Source of the DNA: JAGVSR01 sp963825555
Lineage (GTDB): Bacteria > Pseudomonadota > Alphaproteobacteria > Rhizobiales > Hyphomicrobiaceae
DNA: 64,000 nucleotides
Direction: 5' to 3'
Assembly: GCA_963825555.1 (NCBI GenBank)
Contig: CAWGTZ010000015.1
Location: forward strand, 254,919 to 318,918
Below the pieces are notes generated by a model, which saw nothing but the letters and a program-made list of their open reading frames with translations, did not search any database and had not been told where the DNA came from. Shown here one piece after another: positions 19,791-29,615 of this stretch (position 1 is its first letter; each line of letters opens with the position of its first letter). Both the position numbers and the translations under genes were made by a program.

Positions 19791-19885
19791 GGGATGGCCG
19801 GGACCGAACCTCAATTCAGCCAGGAGGCTAGGAAAAAAGGTTTCAAGTTGGGTAAAAATAAAGGCATCAGAATGCAAACGACCGT

Positions 19886-20410
19886 TTACGTCTGCCGGCG
19901 CCGTTTGGCGACCATGAACCAGCTAGGGCCCACCGCACTGTCATTCCAGATCCGCTGCCACTGAAAACCGGCTTTTTCATAGGCTCTGACAGCAGGTTCG
20001 TTGCGGATGGATGTGAAGACGCAGACGGCCGATGCGAGGGTGGTGGAGAACACCTCTTCCTTGAGAAGTTGAAGGGCGACCTGACCCGCGCCCCGGCCGC
20101 GGTGCTCGGTGGCAGCAATGAAGATATCCAGATCCCAGGTGCCAGGCTCGAGGTCTTCGGGCAGGTCCTCGCCCCAGAGCTGGGCGTCAATGGCATGACA
20201 GTAGCCTATGGGTACGCCGTCGCTCTCGATAATACGGCAGATGGCCGACGGCGACTGGAGGGCGATTTGGATTTCCGCGGTCGTGGCCGAAGCGGTGCCC
20301 CACCAGGCCTCGATCTCCGGCTGGCGGAGCCACTTCGCGATCTGGTCCCAGTCACCTTGTCCGGCCGGTCGGATCGTGATGCCGGCCATTCGCGCGAGCT
20401 TCCCGGTCAT
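19886..20410 (-). CDS. GNAT family acetyltransferase (AAC(6')-like)
   Basis: This 174-residue acetyltransferase resembles the aminoglycoside 6'-N-acetyltransferase/RimJ-like branch: TIRPAGQGDWDQIAKWLRQPEIEAWWG at the start, IGYCHAID, DLDIFIAATEHRGRGAGQVALQLL (acetyl-CoA loop RGRGAGQ) and NEPAVRAYEKAGFQ at the C-terminus. The ATG at 20410 has GGGAG 7 bases upstream and was preferred over ATG 20389. Resistance function cannot be claimed from sequence alone; many chromosomal homologues act on other amines. Confidence 0.8.
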   Translation of the reverse strand: MTGKLARMAGITIRPAGQGDWDQIAKWLRQPEIEAWWGTASATTAEIQIALQSPSAICRIIESDGVPIGYCHAIDAQLWGEDLPEDLEPGTWDLDIFIAATEHRGRGAGQVALQLLKEEVFSTTLASAVCVFTSIRNEPAVRAYEKAGFQWQRIWNDSAVGPSWFMVAKRRRQT

Positions 20411-20658
20411 GGCTGGCACTCCCAAGCCCGCAGGCCATATGTTGATGCAAGACGACCCAGGCGCGCCGTCCATGTCCCGGTTAATGCCCCATGCCAGATG
20501 CGGGCGGCGACCCCGGCAAGGGCCCATTTTTCGGGCTGATCATGTGGCACGGGAACGCCACCTGATATCCCTACCTCCCCCTGAGCCGGCAAAGCAGGTA
20601 AGTTTTGCGTCCTCGTGGTCTTCCCGCTCAAGGCAGTTTCCGCTACGGCACCTGATTT

Positions 20659-23427
20659 ATGGATACGACCCATTTCCGCGCCGCGCCCTACTTCGATCCC
20701 CTGGCTCTCCGGGTGGAATTGACGGCGCTGTTCAATGCCCACGGTACCGCATCCGAAGCGCGGCCCGCCATACTGGATCGCTGCAAGGCGCTGGTGAAGA
20801 CAGCGCTGGACGAAGCCCGCGTCCAGCTGGAAGCCGACGGCAAGGGTCGCAAGTGTGCCCACGGCTTGGCGCGGTTCCAGGACGAGCTGATCGCACTTCT
20901 CTACGACTATACCGTTGCGCATGTTTATCGCGCCACCAATCCATCGGACGCCGAACGCATGGCGATCGTGGCCACGGGCGGGTATGGGCGCGGTCTGCTC
21001 GCGCCTGGTTCGGACATCGATATCCTGTTTCTGCTGCCCTACAAGCAGACCCCGTGGGGCGAGAGCGTGGCCGAATACCTGCTCTATATGTTGTGGGATC
21101 TGGGCTTCAAGGTCGGTCATGCCACGCGCACTGTCGAGCAGTGTCTGAAGATGGCCAACCAGGATATGACCATCCGCACGGCGTTACTCGATATCTGGCT
21201 GATTCACGGTGACGGACAACTGTTCGAAGAACTGACCGACCGGCTGCGGGCGGAAGTGTTTGCAGGCACCGCGCGCACTTTTATCGACGCCAAGATGGCA
21301 GAGCGCGACGAGCGCCATCGCCGGGCGGGTGAGAGCCGCTACAAGGTTGAGCCGAACGTGAAGGACGGCAAGGGCGGCCTGCGCGACCTGCACACCCTGC
21401 ACTGGCTGTCGAAGTACCTCTACGGCCAGGAGGTCGGCCCGGAATTGGTTGAAGCCCGCATCTTCACCCGCGAGGAATACAATACATTCCGACGCTCGGA
21501 GGATTTCCTCTGGAGCGTCCGCTGTCACTTGCACTTCCTGACCGGCCGGGCGGAAGAAAGACTGAGCTTCGAATTGCAGCCCCAGATGGCAGAGCGCCTC
21601 GGCTACCGCAAGCAGGCCGGGCAGCGTCCGGTCGAGCGCTTCATGCGCCACTACTTCCTGGTTGCCAAGGATGTGGGCGATTTGACCACGATCCTGTGTG
21701 CGGCACTGGAGATGCAGCAGGCTAAAACGGCGCCGGGTCTTGGCGGGTTGCTCGGGCGAACGAGTTGGAAGACACGCCGGCAGGTACGCCAGCACACCGA
21801 TTTCCGCATCGACAACGACCGGCTGAACGTGGCCGATCCGGAGGTGTTTAAGCGCGATCCGGTGAACCTCGTCCGCTATTTCGCGCAGGCGAAGTCGACG
21901 AACACCTTTCTGCACCCGGATGCTATCCGCCTGCTCCGGCGCTCGCGGCGCCTCATAGACGACACGCTTCGCAACGATCCGGAGGCGAACCGGATCTTTC
22001 TCGATCTGCTGACCTCGCGCTCGAATCCCGAGGGCACGCTGCGACGCATGAACGAGGCTGGCGTTCTCGGGCGCTTCATCCCCGACTTCGGCCACGTTGT
22101 GGCGATGATGCAATTCAACATGTACCACCACTATACGGTCGACGAGCATCTTCTGAAGACCGTCGGCATGCTGGCCGACATCGAGCACGGTGATGTTGAG
22201 AACGACCTGCCGCTGTCGAGCCGGATCATCAAATCGATTCAAAATCGGCGGGCGCTCTATGTGGCGGCATTTCTGCACGACATCGGCAAGGGCCGGCCGG
22301 AGGATCATTCCATCGTCGGTGCTGAGATCGCACGGCAGCTCTGTCCACGCCTCGGCCTGACGGCAGCTGAGACCGAGACCGTAGTCTGGCTGATCGAGCA
22401 GCATCTGACGATGAGCAATATCGCGCAGAGCCGCGATATTTCCGATCCCAAGACTGCGCGCGATTTTGCCGATGTGGTGCAGAGCCCGGAGCGTCTGAAG
22501 CTACTGACGCTCCTTACGGTGGCAGATATCCGCGCCGTCGGTCCTGGTGTGTGGAATGGATGGAAGGGACAACTTATCCGCACGCTGTACCACGAGACGG
22601 AGCCGCTGGTCGCCGGCGGACACACGCAGGTGGAGCGTCGCCATCGAATCGAAGAAGCCAAAGAAAATCTATTCGCGGCCTTGGCCGATTGGCCGCGCAG
22701 CGAGGTGGAGCGCTTTGTAGAGCGGCACTATCCCGATTACTGGCTGCGGACGGATACGGACAAGCAGGTCTACCACGCACGTCTCATCCACCGTGCCGAG
22801 AAGGAGGGCCGCAAGCTAATCGCGGATGCCACGACGGATGCCTTCACCGCCATCACGGAACTGACTGTCTTCGCCCCCAACCATCCGCGCCTGCTCGCTC
22901 TGTTCGCCGGTGCCTGTGCGGCGAATAGCGCGAATATCGTTGGCGCACACATTACAACGACACGGGACGGATTTGCGCTCGATACGTTCCTTCTGGCCCG
23001 GGAGTTTGCGCAGGACGAGGACGAAGAGCGCCGTGCGGTCCGCATCGGTGAGACCATCGACAAATTGCTCAAGGGCGAGGTGCGATTGAAGACGCTGCTG
23101 GCGCGACGCCGCCCTGCAACAAGCCGGCTGGAAGCCTTCACCGTGTCGCCCGAGGTCGTCATCGATAACAGCCTCTCGGACCGGTTCACCGTCATAGAAG
23201 TGGCCGGCCGCGACCGCAACGGTCTGCTCTACGATTTGACAAGCACGCTTTCCGACTTGTCTCTCGACATCGCATCGGCGCACATCACGACCTTCGGCGA
23301 AAAGGCCGTCGACGTGTTCTATGTGACCGATCTCACGGGAAAGAAGCTCGAGAACGCGATGCGCCAGAGATCCATCCGTCAGAGGCTCACCACGGTGCTG
23401 ACCGATCAACAGGAGCAGGCAACGTGA
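20659..23427 (+). CDS. glnD: Bifunctional PII uridylyltransferase / uridylyl-removing enzyme
   Basis: GlnD senses glutamine and adds UMP to, or removes it from, PII proteins, so controlling nitrogen assimilation. Domains in order of the 922 residues: nucleotidyltransferase with GGYGRGLLAPGSDIDILF (GG at 107-108, catalytic DID at 119-121); helical region with EPNVKDGKGGLRDLHTLHW; HD hydrolase with FLHDIGKGRPEDHSIVG (about 536-552); two C-terminal ACT domains (TVFAPNHPRLLALFAGACA and VIEVAGRDRNGLLYDLTSTL) that bind glutamine. Length is normal for Rhizobiales. It sits upstream of murJ, the common alphaproteobacterial order. Confidence 0.97.
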   Translation: MDTTHFRAAPYFDPLALRVELTALFNAHGTASEARPAILDRCKALVKTALDEARVQLEADGKGRKCAHGLARFQDELIALLYDYTVAHVYRATNPSDAERMAIVATGGYGRGLLAPGSDIDILFLLPYKQTPWGESVAEYLLYMLWDLGFKVGHATRTVEQCLKMANQDMTIRTALLDIWLIHGDGQLFEELTDRLRAEVFAGTARTFIDAKMAERDERHRRAGESRYKVEPNVKDGKGGLRDLHTLHWLSKYLYGQEVGPELVEARIFTREEYNTFRRSEDFLWSVRCHLHFLTGRAEERLSFELQPQMAERLGYRKQAGQRPVERFMRHYFLVAKDVGDLTTILCAALEMQQAKTAPGLGGLLGRTSWKTRRQVRQHTDFRIDNDRLNVADPEVFKRDPVNLVRYFAQAKSTNTFLHPDAIRLLRRSRRLIDDTLRNDPEANRIFLDLLTSRSNPEGTLRRMNEAGVLGRFIPDFGHVVAMMQFNMYHHYTVDEHLLKTVGMLADIEHGDVENDLPLSSRIIKSIQNRRALYVAAFLHDIGKGRPEDHSIVGAEIARQLCPRLGLTAAETETVVWLIEQHLTMSNIAQSRDISDPKTARDFADVVQSPERLKLLTLLTVADIRAVGPGVWNGWKGQLIRTLYHETEPLVAGGHTQVERRHRIEEAKENLFAALADWPRSEVERFVERHYPDYWLRTDTDKQVYHARLIHRAEKEGRKLIADATTDAFTAITELTVFAPNHPRLLALFAGACAANSANIVGAHITTTRDGFALDTFLLAREFAQDEDEERRAVRIGETIDKLLKGEVRLKTLLARRRPATSRLEAFTVSPEVVIDNSLSDRFTVIEVAGRDRNGLLYDLTSTLSDLSLDIASAHITTFGEKAVDVFYVTDLTGKKLENAMRQRSIRQRLTTVLTDQQEQAT

Positions 23428-23548
23428 TGCTTGCTGAATGGCCTGCCCGGTTCACCGTGCATCAAAGAAACGGCAGGCGCCAAAGCATTCTGCGCGCGCT
23501 GGCGGACTGCTCCCTCCCCGTCGCGAACTTCACCGGGCGGATCTACAC

Positions 23549-25126
23549 ATGAAGCTCTACCGCGCCTTTGCAACCGTCGGTGGCCTGACGCTGCTGAGCC
23601 GCGTGCTCGGGTTTCTGCGCGATATCCTGGCCGCAGCCGTGCTCGGAACGGGCCCGGTGGCCGACGCATTCTACGTGGCTTTCCGCTTCCCGAACCTCTT
23701 CCGGCGTCTTTTCGGCGAAGGGGCCTTCAACTCCGCATTCGTTCCGCTCTTTGCCTCGAAATACGAGGGAGATGGGCCGCATGTCGCGCGCGGTTTCGCC
23801 TCCGAGGCGATGTCGGGCTTGACCTTCATCCTTATCGTTTTGTCGGCGGCCGCCATGCTCGGCATGCCGTGGTTCATGTATCTCCTGGCGCCGGGCTTTG
23901 CCGATACGCCGGAGAAGTTCGAACTGGCCGTGCGCCTCACGCAGATCACGTTTCCCTATCTGCTTTGCATGTCGCTTGTGGCGCTCATGTCGGGCGTTCT
24001 CAATACGATGGGCAAGTTCGTGGAGAGTTCATCGGTCTCGATCGTGCTGAACACGGTGCTTACGATCGCGATGCTCATCACCATCTGGCTCGACCTTAAC
24101 GGGGACCCGGCGGCGGGCTACATCCAGGCCTGGGGCGTCTTCGTGGCGGGCGTTCTTCAACTCGGGCTTCTCATGTGGGGCCTGAAGCGCAACGGCTTGA
24201 CGCTCAGGCTCCAGAGGCCCCGATGGTCGGACGATATGAAGAAGCTCGTGTCGCTAGGCATCCCTGGCGTGATCGCGGGCGGAATCACGCAGGTCAATAT
24301 CGCAATCGGAACCGTGATCGCCTCGATGCAGGACGGTGCCGTTTCGCACCTCTACTATGCCGATCGCCTCTACGAGTTGCCGCTCGCCATCGTGGGTATC
24401 GCCATAGGCGTAGTGCTCTTGCCGGATGTCTCGCGCCATCTGCGCGCCGGCAACCATGTAGCGGTGATGGATAGCCAGAACCGCTCGCTTGAGTTCGCGA
24501 TGTTACTGACCCTTCCGGCAGCGGTCGCACTTTTCGCTATCCCAACCGAAATCGTGCGCGTTCTGTTCGAGCGCGGGGCGTTCACAGCGGAGGACACGCC
24601 CTACACGGCGGAGGCTTTGCGAATCTTTGCGCTGGGCCTGCCCGCGTTCGTCCTGATCAAGGTCTTCTCGCCGGCATTCTTCGCCCGCCAGGACACCAAG
24701 ACGCCAATGCGGTTCGCCGCCTGGAGCCTCACGGCGAACACGATCGGCTCGGTCGCCCTATTCTTCTTGTTCCGCCATCTGGGCTGGATGCCGCATCTGG
24801 GCATTGCGGTTGCCACCTCCCTTGGGGGGTGGATGAACGCGCTCCTCCTCTACCGGGGGCTCAAGTCGCACGAGCACTTCGAGGGCGATGTGCGGCTGAA
24901 ACGTGCTTTGCCGCGAATTGTCGTGTCGGCCGTGATTATGGGGGTCGTGCTCTACTTCGCGGCAAGGGGGCTCGATCCCTGGCTGTTGGAGGCGCAGGGA
25001 CTCCTGGTGCGCTTCTCAGCCCTGGCGGTGCTGATTGGAGCCGGAATAGTGTCCTACTTTGCCGCCGCTCACCTAACCGGGGCCGCAACGCTCGGGCAGC
25101 TCCGGGCGGTCTTGAAGCGGACCTAG
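23549..25126 (+). CDS. murJ: Lipid II flippase MurJ (MviN)
   Basis: MurJ flips the peptidoglycan precursor lipid II across the cytoplasmic membrane. The 525-residue protein shows the MOP-superfamily pattern with about 14 hydrophobic segments, the conserved opening GGLTLLSRVLGFLRDILAAAVLG, and FRFPNLFRRLFGEGAFNSAFVP with the essential arginines. SHLYYADRLYELPLAIVGIAIG and FFARQDTKTPM are also present. The ATG at 23549 begins exactly at the conserved MKLYRAFATVGGL; longer in-frame starts reach back toward the glnD stop and add a non-hydrophobic leader. The 121-base gap after glnD is compatible with one operon. Confidence 0.95.
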   Translation: MKLYRAFATVGGLTLLSRVLGFLRDILAAAVLGTGPVADAFYVAFRFPNLFRRLFGEGAFNSAFVPLFASKYEGDGPHVARGFASEAMSGLTFILIVLSAAAMLGMPWFMYLLAPGFADTPEKFELAVRLTQITFPYLLCMSLVALMSGVLNTMGKFVESSSVSIVLNTVLTIAMLITIWLDLNGDPAAGYIQAWGVFVAGVLQLGLLMWGLKRNGLTLRLQRPRWSDDMKKLVSLGIPGVIAGGITQVNIAIGTVIASMQDGAVSHLYYADRLYELPLAIVGIAIGVVLLPDVSRHLRAGNHVAVMDSQNRSLEFAMLLTLPAAVALFAIPTEIVRVLFERGAFTAEDTPYTAEALRIFALGLPAFVLIKVFSPAFFARQDTKTPMRFAAWSLTANTIGSVALFFLFRHLGWMPHLGIAVATSLGGWMNALLLYRGLKSHEHFEGDVRLKRALPRIVVSAVIMGVVLYFAARGLDPWLLEAQGLLVRFSALAVLIGAGIVSYFAAAHLTGAATLGQLRAVLKRT

Positions 25127-25284
25127 CCGGCCAGCGGCTCCCGTTTCGAGGCCTATACCACAGCGCTGCCGGGGACTTGCCTCGCAGCGCCGCGCGGGCC
25201 ATAACCCGCGCCGCAGCGCTCCGACCGGCGCGCTCGGCCTTTTGCGCGGCGAAACTCAGCAGCGCAGCTAGACGGAAAACAGCA

Positions 25285-26322
25285 ATGGCATTCACGACAC
25301 GCGTCTTCTCCGGCATGCAGCCCACCGGCAGCCTGCACCTGGGTAACTACCTGGGAGCCATGGTCAACTGGATCCGCATGCAGGACGAACACGAGTGCAT
25401 TTACTGCGTCGTCGATTTGCATGCGATCACAGTCTGGCAGGATCCGGCGGAACTGCGCGCTGCAATCCGCGGTGTGACGGCGGCCTACATCGCTGCGGGG
25501 CTCGATCCCAAGAAGAGCATCCTCTTCAATCAAAGCCAGGTGCCCGAACATGCGGAGCTGGCCTGGGTGTTCAACTGCATCGCCCGGCTTGGCTGGCTCA
25601 ACCGCATGACGCAGTTCAAGGAGAAGGCCGGCAAGGATCGTGAGAACGCGTCTGTCGGCCTGTATGCCTATCCAAACCTCATGGCCGCCGACATTCTCGT
25701 CTATCGCGCGACACATGTTCCGGTCGGCGAGGACCAGAAGCAGCATCTGGAACTCGCACGCGACATAGCTCAGAAATTCAACAGCGACTTCCGTAGCGAG
25801 ATTGAAGCCCACGGGTACGTGGACGGCATCTTCTTTCCGCAACCCGAGCCGGTCATTACGGGACCGGCAACCCGCGTTATGAGCCTGCGTGACGGCACGA
25901 AGAAGATGTCGAAGTCTGACCCGTCCGACCTGTCGCGTATCAACCTTACGGATGATGCCGACACGGTGGCACGCAAGATCCAAAAGGCAAAAACCGACCC
26001 CGAGCCGCTGCCCGCCGACGCGAAAGGGTTCGAGGGGCGTCCGGAAGCCGAAAACCTTGTGGGCATCTATGCGGCGCTGGCCGGGAAGACAGTGGAGGAG
26101 GTTCTGACGGATTTCGGGGGCCAGCAGTTCTCGACTTTCAAAAAGTCGCTGGCGGAGGTCGCCACCGAAATTCTGGGCAAGATCGGCGGCGAAGCCAAGC
26201 GCCTTGCGGCCGACCCAGGCTACATCGACAGCGTGCTCGCGGATGGTTCGGCGCGAGCCCGGGCAATTGCCACGCCGATCATGAATGACGTGAAGGATAT
26301 CGTGGGGCTCCTGCGGTCGTAA
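25285..26322 (+). CDS. trpS: Tryptophanyl-tRNA synthetase
   Basis: Class I synthetase charging tRNA(Trp). The 345-residue protein has the HIGH-equivalent GSLHLGNYLGA (about residues 15-25) after FSGMQPT and the KMSKS loop as KKMSKSDPS. The adenylate-binding blocks PNLMAADILVY and VPVGEDQKQHLELARDIA are also clear. The ATG at 25285 gives the conserved MAFTTRVFSGMQPTG start; the frame is open further upstream but that region is not conserved. It lies 158 bases after murJ. No leader peptide or T-box-like element is apparent. Confidence 0.96.
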   Translation: MAFTTRVFSGMQPTGSLHLGNYLGAMVNWIRMQDEHECIYCVVDLHAITVWQDPAELRAAIRGVTAAYIAAGLDPKKSILFNQSQVPEHAELAWVFNCIARLGWLNRMTQFKEKAGKDRENASVGLYAYPNLMAADILVYRATHVPVGEDQKQHLELARDIAQKFNSDFRSEIEAHGYVDGIFFPQPEPVITGPATRVMSLRDGTKKMSKSDPSDLSRINLTDDADTVARKIQKAKTDPEPLPADAKGFEGRPEAENLVGIYAALAGKTVEEVLTDFGGQQFSTFKKSLAEVATEILGKIGGEAKRLAADPGYIDSVLADGSARARAIATPIMNDVKDIVGLLRS

Positions 26323-26409
26323 GGACTTGCCGGCCAGGGTACTTTCGATCTGCCGTCAACCCCATTTCCTGGCTTCCCGTGCCTCTTCCTTCATGGCAGC
26401 ATCCCGCTC

Positions 26410-26922
26410 ATGCCGACGACAAAGAAACGCCGCTCTTTCGAGGCGGGCCACGCCCGCAAGTTCCTGCTCGTCGTCGACGATAGCCAGGAGGTCGAAAGCG
26501 CGCTCTATTACGCAGCGAGCCGCATCCTGAGATCGTCCGGCTCACTTGTGATGCTCTACGTGATCGAACCGCAGGAATTCCAGCACTGGGTGGGTGTGCG
26601 GCAAGTTCAGCTCGAGGAGGAGACGAACAAGGCTCGGGCGCTGTTCCGTCTGTTCCGGCGCAAGTTGCATAATGTCGGCTTCGAGAACATTGCGGTGGAA
26701 GAAGTCGTGCGCGAGGGCAGCAACAAGGCCGAGACACTCCTGCGCCTTATCGAAGAGGACGAGGATATCGCCATCCTGGTGCTGGGTGCTTCGACCGACC
26801 CGAAAGGTCCCGGCCCTCTCGTCTCTTCGCTGGCCGCAGGCAAGGTCGCCGGGACGTTTCCGATCCCCATCACCATCGTTCCGGGAAATCTGGCCCTTGA
26901 GGACATCCTGAGCCTGGCCTGA
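26410..26922 (+). CDS. Universal stress protein (UspA-like)
   Basis: A 170-residue single-domain Usp protein with the Rossmann-like pattern: KFLLVVDDSQEVESALYYAASRILRSSGSLVMLYVIEP for the first strand and helix, then a coiled helical region, and DIAILVLGASTDPKGPGPLVSSLAAGK with a terminal VPGNL strand. The ATP-binding motif normally written G-2x-G-9x-G(S/T) is only partly conserved, so nucleotide binding is uncertain. It sits between trpS and nfuA as in many Rhizobiales; the role there is not established. Confidence 0.85.
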   Translation: MPTTKKRRSFEAGHARKFLLVVDDSQEVESALYYAASRILRSSGSLVMLYVIEPQEFQHWVGVRQVQLEEETNKARALFRLFRRKLHNVGFENIAVEEVVREGSNKAETLLRLIEEDEDIAILVLGASTDPKGPGPLVSSLAAGKVAGTFPIPITIVPGNLALEDILSLA

Positions 26923-27078
26923 GCCCGGTTGGACCCCCGGCGGCTCCGTTGTCACAGGTCCGTGAGGGCCTCGACTTTGGGGAGTTCAGGCCCTATATCT
27001 TGGAAAGATTCTAAGTTTGATACCCGGAGGCGGCTCGCCGCGCCGGGGAAACAGGAACCCGAACAGGGGAAGACCGAT

Positions 27079-27627
27079 ATGTTCATCCAGACGGAAGCGA
27101 CCCCCAATCCGGTGACGCTGAAGTTCATTCCGGGAAAGCCGGTGCTCTCCAGCGGAACGGCCGAATACCGCTCCAAATCGGAGGCTGATACCTCTCCGCT
27201 CGCCCGGCGCCTGTTCGAGATCGACGGCGTGACCGGTGTGTTCCTGGGCTCCGACTTCATCTCGGTCACCAAGTCGGACACGGAATGGCAGCACCTGAAG
27301 CCCATGGTCCTGGGCGCGATCATGGAGCATTACATGTCGGGCGCGGCGGCGGCCGACGGCGCCAACGACGAGGCGGTCGAGAACTACGATCCCGCCGACT
27401 CAGAGGTCGTGAGCACCATCAAGGAGTTGCTTGAGACTCGCGTCCGCCCGGCTGTGGCTCAGGATGGCGGCGACATCACTTTTGCAGGCTTCCGCGATGG
27501 CGTCGTCTACTTACACATGCGCGGTGCCTGCTCGGGCTGCCCGAGTTCAACCGCCACGCTGCGCCACGGCATCGAGAACCTCTTGAAGCATTTTTGTCCC
27601 GAGGTTCAGGAAGTGCAGGCGGCCTAA
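27079..27627 (+). CDS. Fe-S cluster carrier protein, NifU/Nfu family
   Basis: This 182-residue protein delivers Fe-S clusters to target proteins. The N-terminal Nfu_N domain reads MFIQTEATPNPVTLKFIPGKPV, followed by SPLARRLFEIDGVTGVFLGSDFISVTK. The C-terminal NifU domain carries the cluster-binding GACSGCPSSTATLRHGIENLL, with the CxxC cysteines. This is the alphaproteobacterial/mitochondrial NFU1 architecture and not the E. coli NfuA layout (which has an A-type N-terminus). The ATG at 27079 matches the conserved start. A terminator follows. Confidence 0.92.
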   Translation: MFIQTEATPNPVTLKFIPGKPVLSSGTAEYRSKSEADTSPLARRLFEIDGVTGVFLGSDFISVTKSDTEWQHLKPMVLGAIMEHYMSGAAAADGANDEAVENYDPADSEVVSTIKELLETRVRPAVAQDGGDITFAGFRDGVVYLHMRGACSGCPSSTATLRHGIENLLKHFCPEVQEVQAA

Positions 27628-27678
27628 GGTCCAACCGACCCGGCGATCCGTTCAATCAACGAAAGCTCGGATAGAGCG

Positions 27679-27709
27679 AACCCCGCCGCCTCCTGCCGCG
27701 GGGTTTTCT
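27679..27709 (+). terminator. Rho-independent terminator after the nfu gene
   Basis: AACCCCGC (27679-27686) pairs with GCGGGGTT (27698-27705) around an 11-base loop and runs into TTTTCT. Confidence 0.65.
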
Positions 27710-27753
27710 CTGCGTGGAGCCTCGCTGAAAACGCAGCTGCCAAGGAGATTGCT

Positions 27754-28344
27754 ATGACCGCCCGCCTCGACGCCCCGGCTCTCGCTCAGCTCTTCACCGA
27801 AGCCCGAACACACAATGCGTGGCAGGATAAGCAGGTTTCGGATGCCCTTCTGCGTGATCTCGTCGAGCTGATGCGCTGGGCGCCGACAAGCGCCAACACG
27901 AGCCCCGCCCGGATCGTGTTCGTGAAATCGCCCGAGGCCAAGGCGCGCCTGAAGCCGCTTCTGATGGAGGGCAACATAGAGAAGACCATGGCCGCGCCGG
28001 TGACCGCCATCATCGGTCATGATCTGGAGTTCTACGAGCACCTCCCGCGCCTCTTCCCTCACGCCGATGCCCGCAGCTGGTTCGTCGGCAAACCAGATTT
28101 TATCGCCACGTCGGCATTCCGCAACGGGACCCTACAGGGCGGTTATTTCATTCTTGCGGCGCGCGCGCTCGGCCTCGATTGCGGGCCCATGTCGGGCTTC
28201 GACAACGCGGGCGTAGATGCTGAGTTCTTCGCCGGAAAGAACATCAAGTCGAACTTCCTGTGCAATCTCGGCTACGGGGACCCACAGGGGCTTCATCCCC
28301 GTTCGCCCCGCTTTGATTTCGAGGATATCGCGCGGATCGAATAG
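27754..28344 (+). CDS. RutE-type nitroreductase / malonic semialdehyde reductase family
   Basis: A 196-residue FMN-dependent nitroreductase-fold protein of the HadB/RutE branch. RutE reduces malonic semialdehyde to 3-hydroxypropionate at the end of the Rut pyrimidine pathway. Diagnostic blocks are AWQDKQVSDALLRDLVELMRWAPTSANTSPARIVFV (phosphate-binding SAN), ATSAFRNGTLQGGYFILAARALGLDCGPMSGFDNAGVD and FLCNLGYGDP. No other rut gene lies nearby, so a uracil role is doubtful; a general oxidoreductase function is as likely. An AAGGAG ribosome site precedes the ATG. Confidence 0.85.
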   Translation: MTARLDAPALAQLFTEARTHNAWQDKQVSDALLRDLVELMRWAPTSANTSPARIVFVKSPEAKARLKPLLMEGNIEKTMAAPVTAIIGHDLEFYEHLPRLFPHADARSWFVGKPDFIATSAFRNGTLQGGYFILAARALGLDCGPMSGFDNAGVDAEFFAGKNIKSNFLCNLGYGDPQGLHPRSPRFDFEDIARIE

Positions 28345-28416
28345 GCCGCCGGCGCGACGGGTTGGCCCGGTTTTGGGCTAGTAAACCGTCATGGTCCGCG
28401 TGTAGTCTTTCTGGCG

Positions 28417-29121
28417 ATGAATGTACTAGGTTTTGACACTTGCTTCGGCGCTCTCAGCGTCGCTGTGGGACTCGGGCTTGGCGAGCCGGGTGCGCGCGTG
28501 CTGGAGCGTTGCGAGCCCATGGCGACTGGCCATGCGGAGCGTCTCCTGCCGTTGATCGCGGACCTGCTGGATGAGGCCGGGATCTCTCTGGAGCGCGTGG
28601 ACCGAATTGCGGTGACGTGCGGGCCGGGCTCCTTTACCGGAACGCGGATTTCGGTTGCCGCAGCACGGGCGTTCCGTCTTGCGCTGCAGATTCCGGTCGT
28701 GACGTTTACGAGTCTCGAGGCGATCACGTTGCATCCCGGCATCGGGGATGTCGCCTCTGATGAGGATCTTGCTATAGCCGTCGATGCACATCGCAGTGAG
28801 GCCTACGTGCAGGTTTTCGACGGCGCGACGCGCACAGCGCTGTGTCCACCGCAGATCGTGCCAGTGGCGGATTTCGCATCGATCGGGCGGGGACGACGTC
28901 TGGTCGTAGCGGGAACTGCGGCAGAGGCCGTTGTGGCCGCCGTGGCCGCGACCGGGGGCTCGGCACGAGCTCGCGATGGTATCCTGTTCCCGGCCATGGG
29001 CGCCGCAGTGGCCCGTGCGGCCGGCCGTGTTCCGGCAGAGGGGCCTGTCCAGCCACTGTATCTGAGGCCGCCTGATGCCAAGCCCCAGGAAGGAAAATCA
29101 TTGGCGAGGGCGCTTGCATGA
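28417..29121 (+). CDS. tsaB: tRNA threonylcarbamoyladenosine biosynthesis protein TsaB
   Basis: TsaB is the ASKHA-fold partner of TsaD in making t6A37 in ANN-decoding tRNAs. The 234-residue protein opens MNVLGFDTCFGALSVAV and has HAERLLPLIADLLDEAG, then the diagnostic ITCGPGSFTG-like block (here VTCGPGSFTGTRISVAAA). DAHRSEAYVQVFDG follows. The metal-binding histidines of TsaD are absent, as expected for TsaB. Its stop overlaps the start of rimI by 4 bases (ATGA). Confidence 0.93.
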   Translation: MNVLGFDTCFGALSVAVGLGLGEPGARVLERCEPMATGHAERLLPLIADLLDEAGISLERVDRIAVTCGPGSFTGTRISVAAARAFRLALQIPVVTFTSLEAITLHPGIGDVASDEDLAIAVDAHRSEAYVQVFDGATRTALCPPQIVPVADFASIGRGRRLVVAGTAAEAVVAAVAATGGSARARDGILFPAMGAAVARAAGRVPAEGPVQPLYLRPPDAKPQEGKSLARALA

Positions 29122-29609
29122 GCGGTGATCAGCATGTGATCGACGGCAAGTGCGTGAGCCTTTTGTGGGCAGGGCCCGATCGCGCCGCCGACATTGCCCA
29201 ACTGCACGCTCAACTCTTCGATCCACCGTGGGACGAAGCCAGCGTCAAGCGGGCGCTCGATCATCCGGCGGCCACATCGTTCGTGGCGACGCTGGGACAG
29301 CCTACTGACGTCGTCGGCTTCATCATTGGTCAGCTCGCCGCCGACGAAGCGGAAATACTAAGCGTGGGTGTCAGCGCCCCATACCAGCGGCAGGGGGTGG
29401 GCCGCCTTCTGGTGGAAGGGTTGACGCGTGCGCTCCTGCGCGCCGATATCCGGCGCCTTTTCCTGGAGGTGGCGGACGATAACGTGGCCGCTCTCGGGCT
29501 GTACGGTCGGCTCGGCTTCGAGCCGACGGGGCGGCGCAAGGGCTATTACGGCCGCACGGGTGGCCCTGCCGTCGATGCCGTGACGATGGCCCGCTCTCTC
29601 ACGATGTAG
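29118..29609 (+). CDS. rimI: Ribosomal protein S18-alanine N-acetyltransferase
   Basis: A 163-residue GNAT enzyme of the RimI branch, which acetylates the N-terminal alanine of ribosomal protein S18. The blocks are DEASVKRALDHPAATSFVA, EAEILSVGVSAPYQRQGVGRLLVEGL (acetyl-CoA loop QRQGVG) and FLEVADDNVAALGLYGRLGFEPTGRRKGYY, with the RimI-typical R-x-x-YY. It overlaps tsaB by 4 bases, the usual bacterial coupling of t6A and S18 genes. Confidence 0.9.
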   Translation: MSGDQHVIDGKCVSLLWAGPDRAADIAQLHAQLFDPPWDEASVKRALDHPAATSFVATLGQPTDVVGFIIGQLAADEAEILSVGVSAPYQRQGVGRLLVEGLTRALLRADIRRLFLEVADDNVAALGLYGRLGFEPTGRRKGYYGRTGGPAVDAVTMARSLTM

Positions 29610-29615
29610 CACCGT